A DNA stretch of 64,000 bases from Acholoe squamosa (GCA_949317995.1 OX439048.1:25115495-25179494); one strand, 5' to 3'; shown: positions 45,114-57,234, counted from the stretch's first letter. Program-made: numbers and translations. Notes: generated from the sequence alone by a model not told the origin.

Positions 45114-46160
45114 ATGCCTTCTGCAATGAGTCGGGATGTTAAGTTCTTTTGTCATGGACATTCAGCCAGTGGTCATTTTGGTAAGAAACGTTCACTCGAG
45201 CGTCTCGCGCGGATATACTACTGGCCTGGAATGTCTAAGGATCCCGAAAGTTGGATTAAAACATGCCCACAGTGTTGTATGAGCAAACCAGGTATGGGAA
45301 AAGGTAAAAGTCCTCTACAACAAGAATTGTTTGGTGTAAGATTCGCACGGATTGCTCTCAATATCATTACTGGTTTTAACACAACCATAAATGATAACAC
45401 ATGCATGATGGTAGTGTCGGATTATTACACAAAGTACACAAAAGTGTTCCCCCTACCGAATCATCAGGCCAAAACATGTGCAATAGCACTGGTTAAAGGC
45501 TGGATACTTCAATTCAGGGCACCTTTTATGTTACACACGGACCAGGGAAGGGAATTTCAGTCTTCCATCTGGTCAGAAATGTATCATTACCTCGCCTTAT
45601 GTAAAACGAGAACCAATCCATACAGGCAACAAAGTGATGGCATGGTGGAAAGGTTCAATAGGACTTTGATCCAATGCTTGAAACCATTGGTCAATACGCA
45701 TATGGACAATTGGGATGATCAATGTGAGTTTGTTGTGCACGCGTACAACAATACAGTACATGCTTCGACTAATTGCACGCCAAACATGTTGGTTTTCGGA
45801 GAAGACATCATTATGCCAGCTGACTTGGTGTATGGTGTAATAGGGATTAGTCCTGAAGCACCATGTAGCATAATGTTTGTTGAATCCTTACGAGACAAGT
45901 TTAAGCATGCTAACGAGTCCGTTAGAATTCAACTACAAAAAAGTGCAAAATGGCAAAAAATAGGTTATGATACAGGTTTGAAGCCTCGCCAATTCAAACT
46001 TGGGGATAAAGTGGTTCGATTTCATGAACCACTAGCCAATATCAAACTAGCCTATAACTGGGATGACCCATATACTGTCTACGAGATAGTTAGTGAGTCA
46101 ACAGTCTTTATACAAACCTCGTATGGGAGGCAGTATAAATCAAATGTGGATCGATTATGA
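45114..46160 (+). pseudogene. Integrase, long open frame
   Basis: The frame of 348 codons holds all three integrase parts. The zinc domain shows HSASGHFG and, 30 residues on, CPQCC. The DDE core has D in VVSDYYTKYTKVFPL, D in HTDQGREFQSS and E in SDGMVERFNRTLIQCL. The C-terminal module has FKLGDKVVRFHEP and YNWDDPYTVYEIV, the GPY/F-type segment of Ty3/gypsy integrases. No stop interrupts it. The listed ATG is internal to pol, so the protein would have been made as part of the polyprotein, which is broken upstream. Confidence 0.9.
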
Positions 46161-46864
46161 CCATGGTTAGGGAGAGATCTTATTGTTTATTTTTGTATTG
46201 GCTAACGAGAAATGTAACCCTAACGCAATGGCTGGAATGCTGACCTTTTTGACAATCTCGTTGGCGGAGGATGGAGAATCCGGTAGAATAGCTATAAGGC
46301 ATTCTGTATTATTATAATTCCTCCAGGAGCTCCTAATGAATTGAAAGGATGTCGACATGGAAGACTGAAGGGACCAGGTAACTTGCGGAACGACTCGCCA
46401 CCCCGAAAGGGAATGGTGGGAAAGTGTAGTAGGAACTGGGTCAAGTGACCTCATTATCAAAACGGGGTCAAGACGTAAGGTTAAAGTGACGCGCATGATT
46501 GCCCATGCGCATTGTTTTTAAATGATATCAGGAGACGTTGTGGATCCCCGCCACTTTGCGACTTGGCTTAGTGCCAACCAGACGTGCTGCTGGAGTGCGC
46601 AGTGTTTTTTAGTGGTTTTTCTATAGTAGGTCGGCATCTCTCGAAAGAAAAGATTAATTGACGTTAAACCCTTGTGTATCCCCATATACACAAGGTGTGT
46701 TGGTTGGCTTTCGAGTCAACCATACTACCCTGACGCGACCATGAGCGAGCGGGAGGTCCAACTGACTCTCGCAAGCGGCAGGGGGTAGTACCCCCTCCCA
46801 TAGCGGGCTTGAAGAAGCAGAGAGTGGAGCTGATGCGTAACCTGCTAGTTCAGGTAACACAGTC
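46161..46864. other. Untranslated-looking spacer after integrase
   Basis: No open frame of note. Near 46480-46506 GACGCGCATGATTGCCCATG with CGCATTG forms a small inverted repeat rich in GCGCAT. Confidence 0.5.
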
Positions 46865-49335
46865 TTGCCTGTGCGTCAAGAGGAAGATGATCTCTTGGGG
46901 GTAGGCACTCTGAGTCTTTCTGATGCTCAGAATGAACCCGAGATCAATGTCGAGGACGACTCTGACGAGGAGTTCGAATCGTTCGGCCAATCTTACATCG
47001 TGACTCCTGAGTCTCGAGGTGTGGTTTTCAAGCGTCCTAGTATTATAACTAGGTCGACAAAGGTCAAAGCAGCTGACTAATCAGCTTCTTCAAGCGTCAA
47101 GGCCACAGAACCGGCCCCATTGAATGGTTGCAAAAGCTTCAACCCAGATGACGAAATGGATACAGAACTGCGTAATGCAATTCTGAATAGACTAACTCCT
47201 CAGGTGTTTGACAATTGCAAGATGTTTTGGCTGAAAACGTATGGTGGATGTGCTCTCAGTTCATCCAAGCATGCGTGGTTCGCCAGAAAAGTACAGGAGG
47301 TAGCTGAAATGGTCGTGCGCACCCCGAAACTGGTATCCACAGTAACGGTGCAGTCCCTCCCGCAAAGTGCAAACGAGGGGGAGAGCGACATGGAAGTAGA
47401 CCAGGCAGAGAGTGTCAGTGACACTGAAATGGCGTCTCAATTGAAAAAGAGAATCGAAAAGAAACCATCGGCTTCTTCAACACCTAAGGCCCCGAAACCT
47501 AAGGTCGAACCAAAAGAGGATTCTCCTAAAGACGAGAAACCTACCCCGAAAAAAGAGCGGCAAGAAGACTATATCGCAGAAAGAGAAAAAGTTAGCAGCC
47601 AAAGAAGCAAAAGAGAAGAAGCTCCGAGACAAGGCATTAGCCTCAGCCGCGGAGCACCAAAAGAGGCTTGATGAAGCCAAGAAGGCATTCGACGCTGATG
47701 AGTCGGATAAAGAAGGGGAAAAGGTACCACCATCGGAAAATGATAAAATCATCTTTGCCAATGCCTTGTCGAAGTTCAGTAGGTTTAAACCTATAAGCTT
47801 CAAGGATTGCCGCATGGATGAAAAGAGGCTGTGAGCTCCGCCTGCTGTCTATCCAGACAACACAGAGGACGATGAACAGTGGCTCCGCTGGACCAACGAG
47901 GAAGAATCCAATGCTCCTAGGACTGGTTTAATCAAGTCATGAAAATATACAAAGCGTACTACTTGAAAGACCAGAAGCTTAAGCTGAAATGGGTCTTTTT
48001 CAAGTATGAAGAAACGAAGCGATGCTTGTTTACTTCTTGTCATGACGAGCAAGTTAGCAAAGGAGTTTCAAAGACATGGCCTTCGGAAGACCAGTGCGTC
48101 GCTCGAATATGGTCCGCCATATGAACGCCTGTCACGAGAATAGGTTCGAGGATGCTATTCGTCATATAAACAAAATCCACAGTCAGCTGATGGCCGGTTT
48201 CACGACCAAAGATGCTATAGTAGCAGAGGAGGGTTCCAAGACTAATGGCCCGAAACTAAAGGAATCCGTTGGCGAGTATGTCAATGGTAAATTAAGAGCT
48301 AGATATGTAGTTTCCTACATGACAGACTGACTGCACTTGCAGCAAGCCTATTATGAGGAAATGAAAGAGTGGGATAAGGCTGCCCATCCTTCGAAGAGGA
48401 AGGCAGACGAAAAGAATGCCTATGATATTTCCAAGAAAAGGTTTCGGGTTGACAAAGGAGGACCTGTGTACGTACAAGGTGGTACATCAGTCTTCCAGAA
48501 AGTTGAACCAAAGGCAAATCCAGTGACTTTTGATTCTAAGAAAACTGATTGGAATTAAAGCCCCAGCTCGAAAGTACATGTCGGGAGCCTGTCGTCTTCC
48601 CGACATTACCACCTAGCGGCCCTGAAAGCAAAACAGTGCTTCCTGGGAAAAGTAAGAAACCTCTTACGAAGGCTTCAACCTCGAAACAATCTGAGATTCC
48701 TCCAGGAGTAAAGGTTGTAGAGCTACCTAAAGTAAAGTATTTCAGTGCTGACAACCTTGTCGGTTTCGAAATACAGGATAGGCTAGTTAAGAACTGGCAA
48801 GAGAAATTCTCGAAGGCTCTTGAAATCTTCGGGGATACAATAGTCCAGAATACTCTAGTTTGTGTTGGTGATATCCATGATGCTGAAAAGGGTCATCTCT
48901 ACCAACAAGAGGAAGAACGTCTTCACGACAAAGTCAAACAGGCTGATAAATGCAAAAAAGAGGCCCAGAAAAAGGAAGAATACTGGGAGGTTAGAGTCCC
49001 AAAAGAAAGATCCATCTCGGACCAACTTAGGTATAAGTTCGAGATGTGCTTCAAAGGACACACCTTCGATGAGTGGAATGGCCAGCCTTCTCAATTACGA
49101 GAATGGTTGAAAGATTTAGAGGATTAGGACAAAGTCAAAAAGGCTGATAAACGCGAAAAAGAGGCCCAGAAAAAGGAAGAATACTGGGAGGTTAGAGTCC
49201 CAAAAGAAAGATCCATCTCGGACCAACTTAGGTATAAGTTCGAGATGTGTTTCAAAGGACACACCTTCGATGAGTGGAATGGCCAGCCTTCTCAATTACG
49301 AGAATGGTTGAAAGATTTAGAGGATTCGGATTAAA
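46865..49335 (+). pseudogene. Extra 3' ORF region of the LTR element, unknown function
   Basis: After integrase lies about 2.4 kb of coding-like sequence in several frames. 46865-47080 and 47120-47671 share one frame split by a TAA; they are acidic (NVEDDSDEEFESFG) and then lysine/proline/serine-rich. A frameshift leads to a charged stretch to about 47940. 47939-48330 holds CLFTSC and, in the next frame, RRSNMVRHMNACH, a possible broken zinc finger. 48337-48558 and 48549-49127 end in KYFSADNLVGFEIQDRLVKN and a coiled-coil-like E/K region. No signal peptide or membrane anchor is seen, so it does not look like an envelope gene. The family is not recognised. Confidence 0.6.
48927..49328 (+). repeat. 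201 bp tandem duplication in the extra ORF
   Basis: GACAAAGTCAAACAGGCTGA at 48927 recurs as GACAAAGTCAAAAAGGCTGA at 49128. The copies stay nearly identical through TTGAAAGATTTAGAGGATT. The 201 bp period equals 67 codons. The first copy ends in TAG where the second has TCG, so the duplication is followed by a stop in the first copy. Confidence 0.9.
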
Positions 49336-50277
49336 TTTTTTTTAATCGGAAACCAAATCGAGGATTTTTGTTATGTTTCGTTACATATCAAATCCACCAA
49401 AGCTCTATCGAAGCATTGTTTATATAATACACGCTAGTTGGAACTACTTGATGCGGACCACTACCTTGAGGGCTACCTAAATCTGAGCTGTCGAGATGAT
49501 AATCTGGAATATGCCGACATACCATTACGGGACTTACCTTGTTGATACTACAATATACATTCGACTTACTTGTTAGTTTGTTTCGACGAACTTACCTATG
49601 TGTTCATCTCGAGGAGGACTTAATCTTCTGGCTCGTTGCACCACCGTCCAGGAGTATGAACCCTTCTGTTGGATAATATGTACTTATGTCTTATAAAGGC
49701 AATTTGTTGATGTGTTATGTGATTTTCACGTTGCAAACGAGATCACTTATATACAACCTGGTGCGTGGATATATGTTGTGGACTATATATATTTTGTTAC
49801 TTCGAAGCTGAGCTTCGATATATTTAACACTCAGGAGACCCATTTGGAACCTCTTCAGTGTCAACCCTGGAGGTAGGATATGGACTACATAGATCTATTT
49901 GATGGAAGCTGAATGAAGTAGGTCTCTCAAGGTTAGGCAGGTTGGACTCTGTGTTATAACTATGTTGTTATTAACTTTAACCATACCAATATGTACCATA
50001 TTGATGTTGAACCTTGTATTTCACTGTCTATTAATGACATGGGAACGTTATGACGAATCTCATAATATTTTTAATCGAGGTTACATGATCTGTGTATGAG
50101 TTCTTTTTAGAGCTAATATGTTGGGTTTCTTATGAGTAATCACAACGAGTGTGTGTATGTAATAGTAATATCTTGTTATTGTCTCGATTCCCTAGGTGAA
50201 TTGTATAGATGAACTATGGTAAAATCATTACTATATCTATCACCATTTTTCCCCTAGTGTTATCTGGAAGGGAGTAG
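49336..50277. other. 3' noncoding region and polypurine tract
   Basis: About 940 bases without a convincing frame lie before the 3' LTR. GGAAGGGAGTAG at 50265-50277 directly precedes it and fits a short polypurine tract for plus-strand priming. Confidence 0.55.
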
Positions 50278-50758
50278 TGTAGGGAATCGTATTTGCTATG
50301 CATCGAGGCCTGAATGTATTCGAGACTATTACTATGTACCGTATCGTAGTAGGATAGGCGCTCTTCGGGAGCATCTTTTATGTTACTCGTAAGAGGGCAC
50401 CACAGGTGGTCTCGGATGGTGTGACATAGGAGGCGGACCAGAGGGCGCTCAGTGCGGAACTGATGAACCATGACGAGAGGTATATATTCCGCCGTCCTCC
50501 TACGATCGGGGGACTCGCAGAGCTACCGGCTGGTAGACTGATCTTGTCTCTAGAACGGCCTAACAAATGCTATAACGAGAGCTTTACCTCCTTCGGGGTA
50601 TAGACTATAGGCATATGAAGGTTAAAACGTGTTTACAGTCTTCCTGTAAAAAGTACCGTAATAAAGTGATTCTGAAACCTACTCGAACCGACTAGTTATT
50701 GCTTTGATAATATAGTTGTCTCGATATTAAGGTATATCTTGAAACGGCAATACCTACA
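50278..50758 (+). repeat. 3' LTR
   Basis: Starts TGTAGGGAATCG and ends CAATACCTACA. It has AATAAA (CGTAATAAAGTG) where the 5' LTR has ATTAAA. It is followed by the CCTG target copy and unique DNA. Confidence 0.95.
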
Positions 50759-50762
50759 CCTG

Positions 50763-50958
50763 TTACAGCTAAAGAATAAAGTGTTCACTGGCAGCTTTTT
50801 TTCTTCACATCTAGCCCTTGCTAATTGGCATAGATCCCGCTTGAAATAAGCTTAAAATAACGTGCACATCAGATGTATGTATACACAAAAACATGTGTTT
50901 ATGAATACAGCGTGTTCAGGTGAATTATTGTGTAATTTTGTAAAGCGCTTAGATTTAA
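50763..50958. other. Host flank after the LTR element
   Basis: Short AT-rich stretch without a feature. Confidence 0.4.
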
Positions 50959-51321
50959 AGGTTGAATCCCACATGGCGAAAAATGCCTCAAATATCTCTG
51001 TGATTTTTTCAATTGAGTTTTATGGCCTTCCTAGTCTCCTAAATCGTAGGAAATTGTGGAATATCAAAGGTCCACTGCAGAGTGTGCTAAGGTTTTATAT
51101 CCTTGCGATTTTAAGATATATAACATGTCAGACACAGATATACCCATGAACCAGGACAATAAATCATAAAGGCTTTACAATAAAACATAACAGTATCCTT
51201 GTGTTCTATGTACCCTATTGTAGTTATATCCCATGCTAATTTGGGGTAGACCCAAAAATTGCAACAGATTCAAAATCGCAGAGATATTTGAGGCATTTTT
51301 CGCCATGTGGGATTCGACCCT
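50959..51321. mobile_element. GGTCGAAT MITE family, long form, copy 4
   Basis: AGGTTGAATCCCACATGGCG with AAAAATGCCTCAAATATCTC mirrors GAGATATTTGAGGCATTTTT with CGCCATGTGGGATTCGACC. It is the long form, related to copy 1 at 36191, and lies 200 bases beyond the LTR element. Confidence 0.9.
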
Positions 51322-53790
51322 AGTTTTTATTCTGATAATAGAGAGGGATGGGGAGAATTGGCGCATTATATTTCATCACTTTCCAGCTGCTTCTAATATG
51401 TTGTGGCTCCTTGATGTCGTTTGAGAATGACAGCATTTAAACAACGTAAAACCCAAAGCGTGGCTATTCTCTGGGTAGGATCAGATTTAGCTGACGTGAC
51501 ATACTGGAACAGGTGACGTAATTCTCGGTGCAGGTGACAACTGCCAATAAATACATTGACAGGCATACATATTCAGCCAAATGAAGGAAGGAATGTCGAT
51601 ATTTTGTGTAAAGAATTGGTTATGTTTATATTGATTTAATGAGCAGAATTGCCATGCTAATGATTTCTACTTAAAAACTTTTAAAAGTTTTATGACATAT
51701 ACCTTCTGATTATATCCTAAATAAGTATAGCAATATGTGAACATGTACACCCTCTGACCTTTCAAAATCCTGTTAGAACTAAATGTATATACCACATACT
51801 ATATCGGCATATCGCTCCTTATCATTAGCCTAATACCAGAGTCTGATTGACCTGGTCTGGTATCTGTTACAGGTTTCTTTGTTTAAGATCCATCAGAAGC
51901 TTCCTTCTGTCCATCAAGGCCTAATACCACAGTAGCCATGTAAAATGACACCTTTGTGCTGCCTGGTCAAAGGCAGGGATTACAATGTAGAAGTCCCTAC
52001 ACGTGCCTTTAATGTTACATGTATGGATCAGGGTGTTTACATATATATGATACACCATAATGCGGTACCTGACTCTATAATATAGGGTGAGGTATCATGT
52101 ATAGAATATCATTGTATATTATTAGTGACGTCAAAGTCTCCGAGCGCTATGTATTTGTTTAAGTAGAGAAGGTAAACTCTATATATATATATGTTTGTGT
52201 CACTACTATTTTCAAAGATAATGGCGCGATATAATTAGTAATTGCTAAACTTTCCTCTTTTGAGGTGGCAAACAGCATACACTAGGTTTGTCATAAGAAG
52301 GTGCCATAAAAGTTCTAAACAAGTTAAGATTCTGGAACATGCACATGTACGGGAACGGCAGAGGCTAAAAGTACAGGTTCCAGTACAGGTACAGGTTATG
52401 TGATTAAGATGAATACACTTATATGAGGCCGTCTACACTTGAAGTATGTTGTCCACGCTGAATGGTCTAAGGGATGTAAATGAGAGCTAATTACCTTGTG
52501 ATATAATTACTTCTGCCAATTTACACCTACAACAGGTAGTCACATATCTATTTGTTAGTTACCCAGGTCTATTTAATTTATATTTACAATCAATCATTTT
52601 ATATATCTATTCCACCTACATGTACGTGTAGAACACCCTCTACACATCCAAAACGCCTAGGCTACAGGTTCTGTACTGCTAGATGGGAATACCCTCCCCC
52701 CACGTGACTTATGACCGTTATTGACGTTACAGATATACGTAGCCGTACACTAACATATCGCTGTGGTCGCTGATTCTCTGCTTTTGCTGATTCTTCAAAA
52801 TGACATGCGTTATCGTTGGGGTTAAGATTGTGCTATTATTTGTTCTAAACCCTGAAAGTGAAAATGTGTCCTCTAATTTTCTTTCCTTGGTGCGTAAAGT
52901 TTTTGGAATGTCTTTAATATCTTATTCAGAAAATGCCTTCAAACGCTCTGAAAATATTTCTTTCCTAATATGTGACAAAACATGGGAAGACGTAACATTA
53001 CAGGGATTTAGTGCTATTTATGGCCACCAGGTGACCCAAACAGTGCTACACATGGTATAACATCATACATTGTCAGGGAATTTTCACCCACTTCTCCTTG
53101 TCGGATTTTGATAATCCATATACCAAACTGATCCCTAAGACCTCATCAATTCAAAATCCAAACAAATTGGATATCATATTAGTCAACTGAGTACTCAAAT
53201 TAGATAGGCATACCTGGATCGTGTTTCAAAAGTTTCTATGACAGGACAGCATCAAATCATAGTGGGAGGTGTAAGAAATGGCTCAATAGCAGTGACTACA
53301 TAGTGAGCTACAGTACAGGCAAATAGCAGCTGCTATTTATTCAACTACTGACTCAATTCATACCACTATGAAGTCGTAGGACCCAGTCATAGGAGCCACT
53401 TTTGGCTACATAGTGACCAGTCATACCTACCTCATGATGTAGTTTGAAATCCTCTGTTCAAATGAGAATAGGACTGCAGTAACTACATATAGGTGATCCC
53501 ACCTGGTAACAGTGTCACACACATGGTCAATGAATAATGTACATGCACTACAATTGCAACATATTATCATAATTCAACTGAGAAATCATACGAATGGAAG
53601 CTCCTCATTTTTTTCTGCTACTATATCAGTAAGGTAATATAATATATTGTATTCAATCTCAGACCCATATTCCACCTTAGAATGCACCCAATGTGTCCCA
53701 ACTGCACTGAAACGCAAGGCATGCGTCACAGAGGTTGTCACCTACCTGTACATATTTATATGATAATGAATCCATTACAAATGCACTTCA
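51322..53790. other. Unassigned stretch, one small ORF and a repeat-like block
   Basis: A frame at 52800-53060 (MTCVIVGVKIVLLFVLNPES start, 86 codons) has a hydrophobic head but no recognised family; a CACGTG box lies about 100 bases upstream. A TATATATATATA tract is near 52180. From 53240 to 53500 ACTACATAGTG and related words recur in both orientations, hinting at another foldback without clear ends. Confidence 0.3.
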
Positions 53791-54525
53791 GGAGGTTAAT
53801 TCAAAACATCCTGGGGATTGCAACCTCAGTGATCTTAGGAATTATTCTACCTTATCTTAAGATTAGACTGCGTTCACATTTCCTAGCCAGCACTAAGATC
53901 GCATCGATCTTAGCCTCAGCCCTCCTACACTATTTCAAGAAGTATTGACTGGGCACAGGGGTAAGAGTCCCAAAATAAAGGAATAGCTGTGGAGTCACTC
54001 TTCTTCACAACAGTGTTTATACCATCGTTCCCCGTCCCCATATGGGCTAACAAAAGAGCACAGGGTGCAGTTGACCCCCATACAGTATTCAAGAGTTGTT
54101 CCCATGAATGTATGATTTATGCTTGCCTATTAGAAGCATTGTGCCCTCCCCCCAGGACAAAGAGAGAGATGGGAAGAATTACCTTACAGTGCACTTAACG
54201 CATGAGTAGCCCTAAGAGCCATCAAGGACACTCAGCAAATGTCCTCCCTCCCCTCTATATGTATGCAGCAGGCTATTCACTCTTTCAATCAGGAGTGTTC
54301 CCTGTAAGTGCTCTTGTACTCAGGTGAAACCACTATGCAATTATTTCACTAAGATCGCAGTGATCTTAGTGCTGGAAAAGGAATAGTGAAGTGATCCCAG
54401 GACTTGCTATTCCTGAGAGGCCTGCAACCACTGCATTAGATAGGGTAGACCGGCCAGGTCTTATGATATGTGCCTACACTAAGATCGCTGGGGTTGCAAT
54501 CCCAGGATGTTTTGAATTAAGCTCC
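53791..54525. mobile_element. Motif-filled foldback element (CTAAGATCGC type), 735 bp
   Basis: GGAGGTTAATTCAAAACATC and CTGGGGATTGCAACCTCAGT at the left are mirrored at the right by AATCCCAGGATGTTTTGAAT with TAAGCTCC. CTAAGATCGCAGTGATCTTAG and CTAAGATCGCATCGATCTTAG type palindromes and single CTAAGATCGC words recur in both arms. The middle is unique. No transposase frame. Confidence 0.8.
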
Positions 54526-55168
54526 AGAGCTGGAAGAGGGATACTGTAGGTTCTCAATCAATTATAATGCATACTGGTCATTGTAAGCTAATAGCACATG
54601 AATAACCATAGCAGAATGCCTTCTTTAGTACTGGCCTGGGGTCAAAACCATTTGGATCATTAGTCTATATATAGAGAGCACTAGTATGGATACAAAGAAA
54701 AGAGCACAGATTGGGTACATTTGAGTAGAGGAGTGGAGAGGGCAGCAGCTAAGACTACCCACTAATTATTCACATAGAGGGTTGTCATACCATGGTCTCT
54801 TATTGAGTCACTGCTCTGGTGGCTATTTAGCCAGCAGGCAGTACGCTCACCCAGTAATGTAGCCAGTTATTTGGTAACTATAGCCAAAATCCTAAGATCA
54901 GCTGGTAAGATTTGACCCATCTCAAGTCATAGCTGGCTGAACCTGTCGTAGAATCTAATGAGACACGATCCTGAACTAAGAATATTACAATTTCAGTCAG
55001 CTTACACAGGTAATATTGGTTTTAGGCGTGATGACATGCTAACATCGTCCTGTAAAGGAAGCTTATGCCCATTAATCAGGGCCTATGATAGTCCATATAT
55101 GCTAGGAAGACCTACAGAAAGTATTCTGATAGGTTACAGCAAAATTACTTTCTTGTACCATTCGGTTT
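54526..55168. other. Unassigned noncoding stretch
   Basis: Open frame 54958-55191 ends inside the following repeat and has no motif. No other structure is clear. Confidence 0.4.
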
Positions 55169-55245
55169 TGCCACCTAGTGGCTGTGAATAGCACAAAATC
55201 CCCGTAATATTACCTTTTCCCATATGTGTCACATATATAGTCATC
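55169..55245 (+). repeat. Dispersed repeat tail with CTCF-like core, copy 3
   Basis: TGCCACCTAGTGGC matches the reverse CTCF core consensus in full. It is followed by ACAAAATCCCCGTAATATTA and TGTGTCACATATA, parallel to the copies at 10186 and 34293. Confidence 0.6.
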
Positions 55246-55576
55246 AACGTCCAAAAGATTTTTGAAACTTAAGAGATTAATTACAGACGCTCCCAAATCT
55301 TTTTTGCATAGTGGTGATATAGGGGGCTAATAGACATGGCTAAGTATCAACATTATTTGATTTGCAGATTTAGATTTATCCTTTTTTCACAGATAAAAGT
55401 CTCTGTGGCCCTTGAAAAAAAACTATAAAAAATGATGGCCTTTCATGTAAAAACCATAGGTAGATCGCACAACCCTCTCTTAACAAACGCGCAAACTCGG
55501 CCAAAGGTTAATCACTCGCCACAAATTATATCCAACGTATAGATCATTTCGACCTTGTTTGTAGACTGGTTCCGAT

Positions 55577-55584
55577 TATATAAG
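55577..55584 (+). promoter_or_regulatory. TATA box candidate for the GPCR gene
   Basis: TATATAAG, followed by GTAGAGGCGGCGCTC, would place a start site near 55605-55610. A leader exon could run to CAGCTGAG/GTGAAA near 55662 and splice to the acceptor TTTCTCATATAG at 56442. The layout is coherent but no transcript evidence is available. Confidence 0.35.
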
Positions 55585-56442
55585 TAGAGGCGGCGCTCAA
55601 TAAGACCAGAAGTCCGGCACAGGAAGTCTAACAGGTCCCTTGTTTAACATAACCACAGCTGAGGTGAAAAAGGAAGCCGTCCCTGCCACCTTTCTCTATG
55701 GCCTTAACCGAAATTGGAATCTGTATGGATTATATCAGATGAAAAGTATCAACATGCTTGGTTCAAAGGTTCAGTGTTTTACAGGTTGCTATGGTACTAT
55801 TGGTATTCACTGAAAGTTTGATTCGATGAATTAATGCCGCACATTGTTTTACAGTAACTTTCCCCACTGCTGTTTCATTTTTTTTTGTCTTTTGAACCTT
55901 AGGATACTCAATAATTATTAAGGAAAATTTCTTTGTATACATGTCAAGTGGTAGATCCACTGCACCAGCCCCTCCATCAACCATAATCCCACAACCATTC
56001 GAGCCCTTTTATGAATAGAATGAACGTGTAGTGGTGAGGAAATACCCATTCTGTCCATAACATTGATGACTGAAAGAAGGCATAACAGCAGTGAATTTAG
56101 CGCTTAAAATTCTGATTTGCACATATTTCGAATGGTGATGAATATAATAAATCCCTTGATGTAAAACATGTCTTATTCTGATTTGCACATATTTTGAATG
56201 GTGAAAAATACCATAGATCCTTTGATGCAAAACATGGCTTATTAAGAAGAAAACAATGATATTGCATAAACAAATGTTATAACACATGAAGTTCCATAGT
56301 CAGGTTTAAATTAAATAATGTCAGATTACCTGTTCTTATGAAAGCTCTGATTGGGTTTGTTTCACATAATAACTTCGTAAAGATATGAATACAACACTGT
56401 AAGACTATATGATAACAGAAAAATCCTTATTTTCTCATATAG

Positions 56443-56768
56443 ACCCTTCTGAAGACCAGCAGTAATGGCCAACACAACATCAGCAACAACAGTGCTCACC
56501 TCTACCCTTGCCTCTAACACCAGCACCACCACACACATAGTGGGTAGCCGTGGAGGGGCTGAGTTTATGATTTTTTACCCTGAAGCAGCATGGCCCTACA
56601 TCATCATAGCTAGTGCTGCAGCTATTGTGGGCACCTTGGGTAATGTGGCCTCCCTCCTGGCCATCTACCTCAACAAGAACTTAAGGCACTCACGTAATGC
56701 GTTCCTTGTCAACTTGGCCATTGCTGATCTCATCGTGACAGCTTTTGCTGACCCTCTCAGTGTTGTAG
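56443..56768 (+). CDS. Melatonin-receptor-like GPCR, first coding exon
   Basis: The exon follows acceptor TCATATAG; ATG lies at 56465 and the exon ends at a consensus donor (GTTGTAG/GTAAGT) in phase 1. The 101 complete codons encode a Ser/Thr-rich extracellular N-terminus with N-glycosylation sequons (NTT at residue 3, NTS at 18). TM1 follows (WPYIIIASAAAIVGTLGN, with the conserved N), then a loop (LNKNLRHSRNAFLVNLAIAD) and TM2 with the conserved LAIAD Asp. This is the class A rhodopsin-like pattern. The closest style I know is melatonin receptor-related GPCRs of invertebrates, but subfamily and ligand are not certain. It continues in the exon at 57235. Confidence 0.85.
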
Positions 56769-57234
56769 GTAAGTCAGCTTTCTCCTAATTTATAAGAAGA
56801 TAGTATATCCTATTCATTATTCAGTTTCAATGTAGGCTTGCTCATTTTTTTTGTCTTGAGTCAAGCCACAATAGTTTGCCAGGCATCTTAGCGAATATAG
56901 GCCCTCCTTAGATTACCCCTCGAATATCAGCTTAGGCCCCAACATTTCTAAATCACATGTTTCTGGGCATTTTAGTGTTTTATGCTGAATCAGTTAAAAT
57001 GATGGATATTTTGTAATCAGGAAAGCAATTCATTTTATGCCAATTTGCTATGACCAAAGTATACTATCAGCAGACTCAAGGTCCCACAGATTAAGAGAAA
57101 GCGTTGTATTCCTGGCAATGGTGGTACATTGTAGTCCTGTTTTCTTTTTCGCTTTAGTTAGGTGTGCCGTCTTTTAAATGACTCTTACACATAAAAGGTT
57201 GTGTTTTTGATATTGCATGTGGTTCATTCCGTAG
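56769..57234. other. Intron of the GPCR gene
   Basis: Starts GTAAGT and ends TTCATTCCGTAG. It is 466 bp, phase 1, with no internal feature. Confidence 0.8.

Larger units (their letters stand above)
39522..50758 (+). mobile_element. Ty3/gypsy LTR retrotransposon, complete but decayed
   Basis: The 11.2 kb element is bounded by LTRs of 482 and 481 bp and flanked by CCTG (39518-39521 and 50759-50762). The order is gag, protease, RT, RNase H, integrase, which with the integrase C-terminal DDPYTV module is the Ty3/gypsy arrangement. By eye the LTRs differ by about 27 substitutions and one indel (5-6%, mostly transitions), so the insertion is not recent. Every coding segment has stops, frameshifts or deletions. 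The 4.1 kb between integrase and the 3' LTR is unusual and carries further coding-like segments. Confidence 0.95.

Noticed and set aside
46865-49335. Envelope gene in the LTR element
   Set aside because: No signal peptide, fusion-like segment or membrane anchor; the region is charged and soluble-looking.
53682-53948. Plus ORF with hydrophobic segments
   Set aside because: It runs through the arm of the 53791 foldback element and its composition comes from the repeat.
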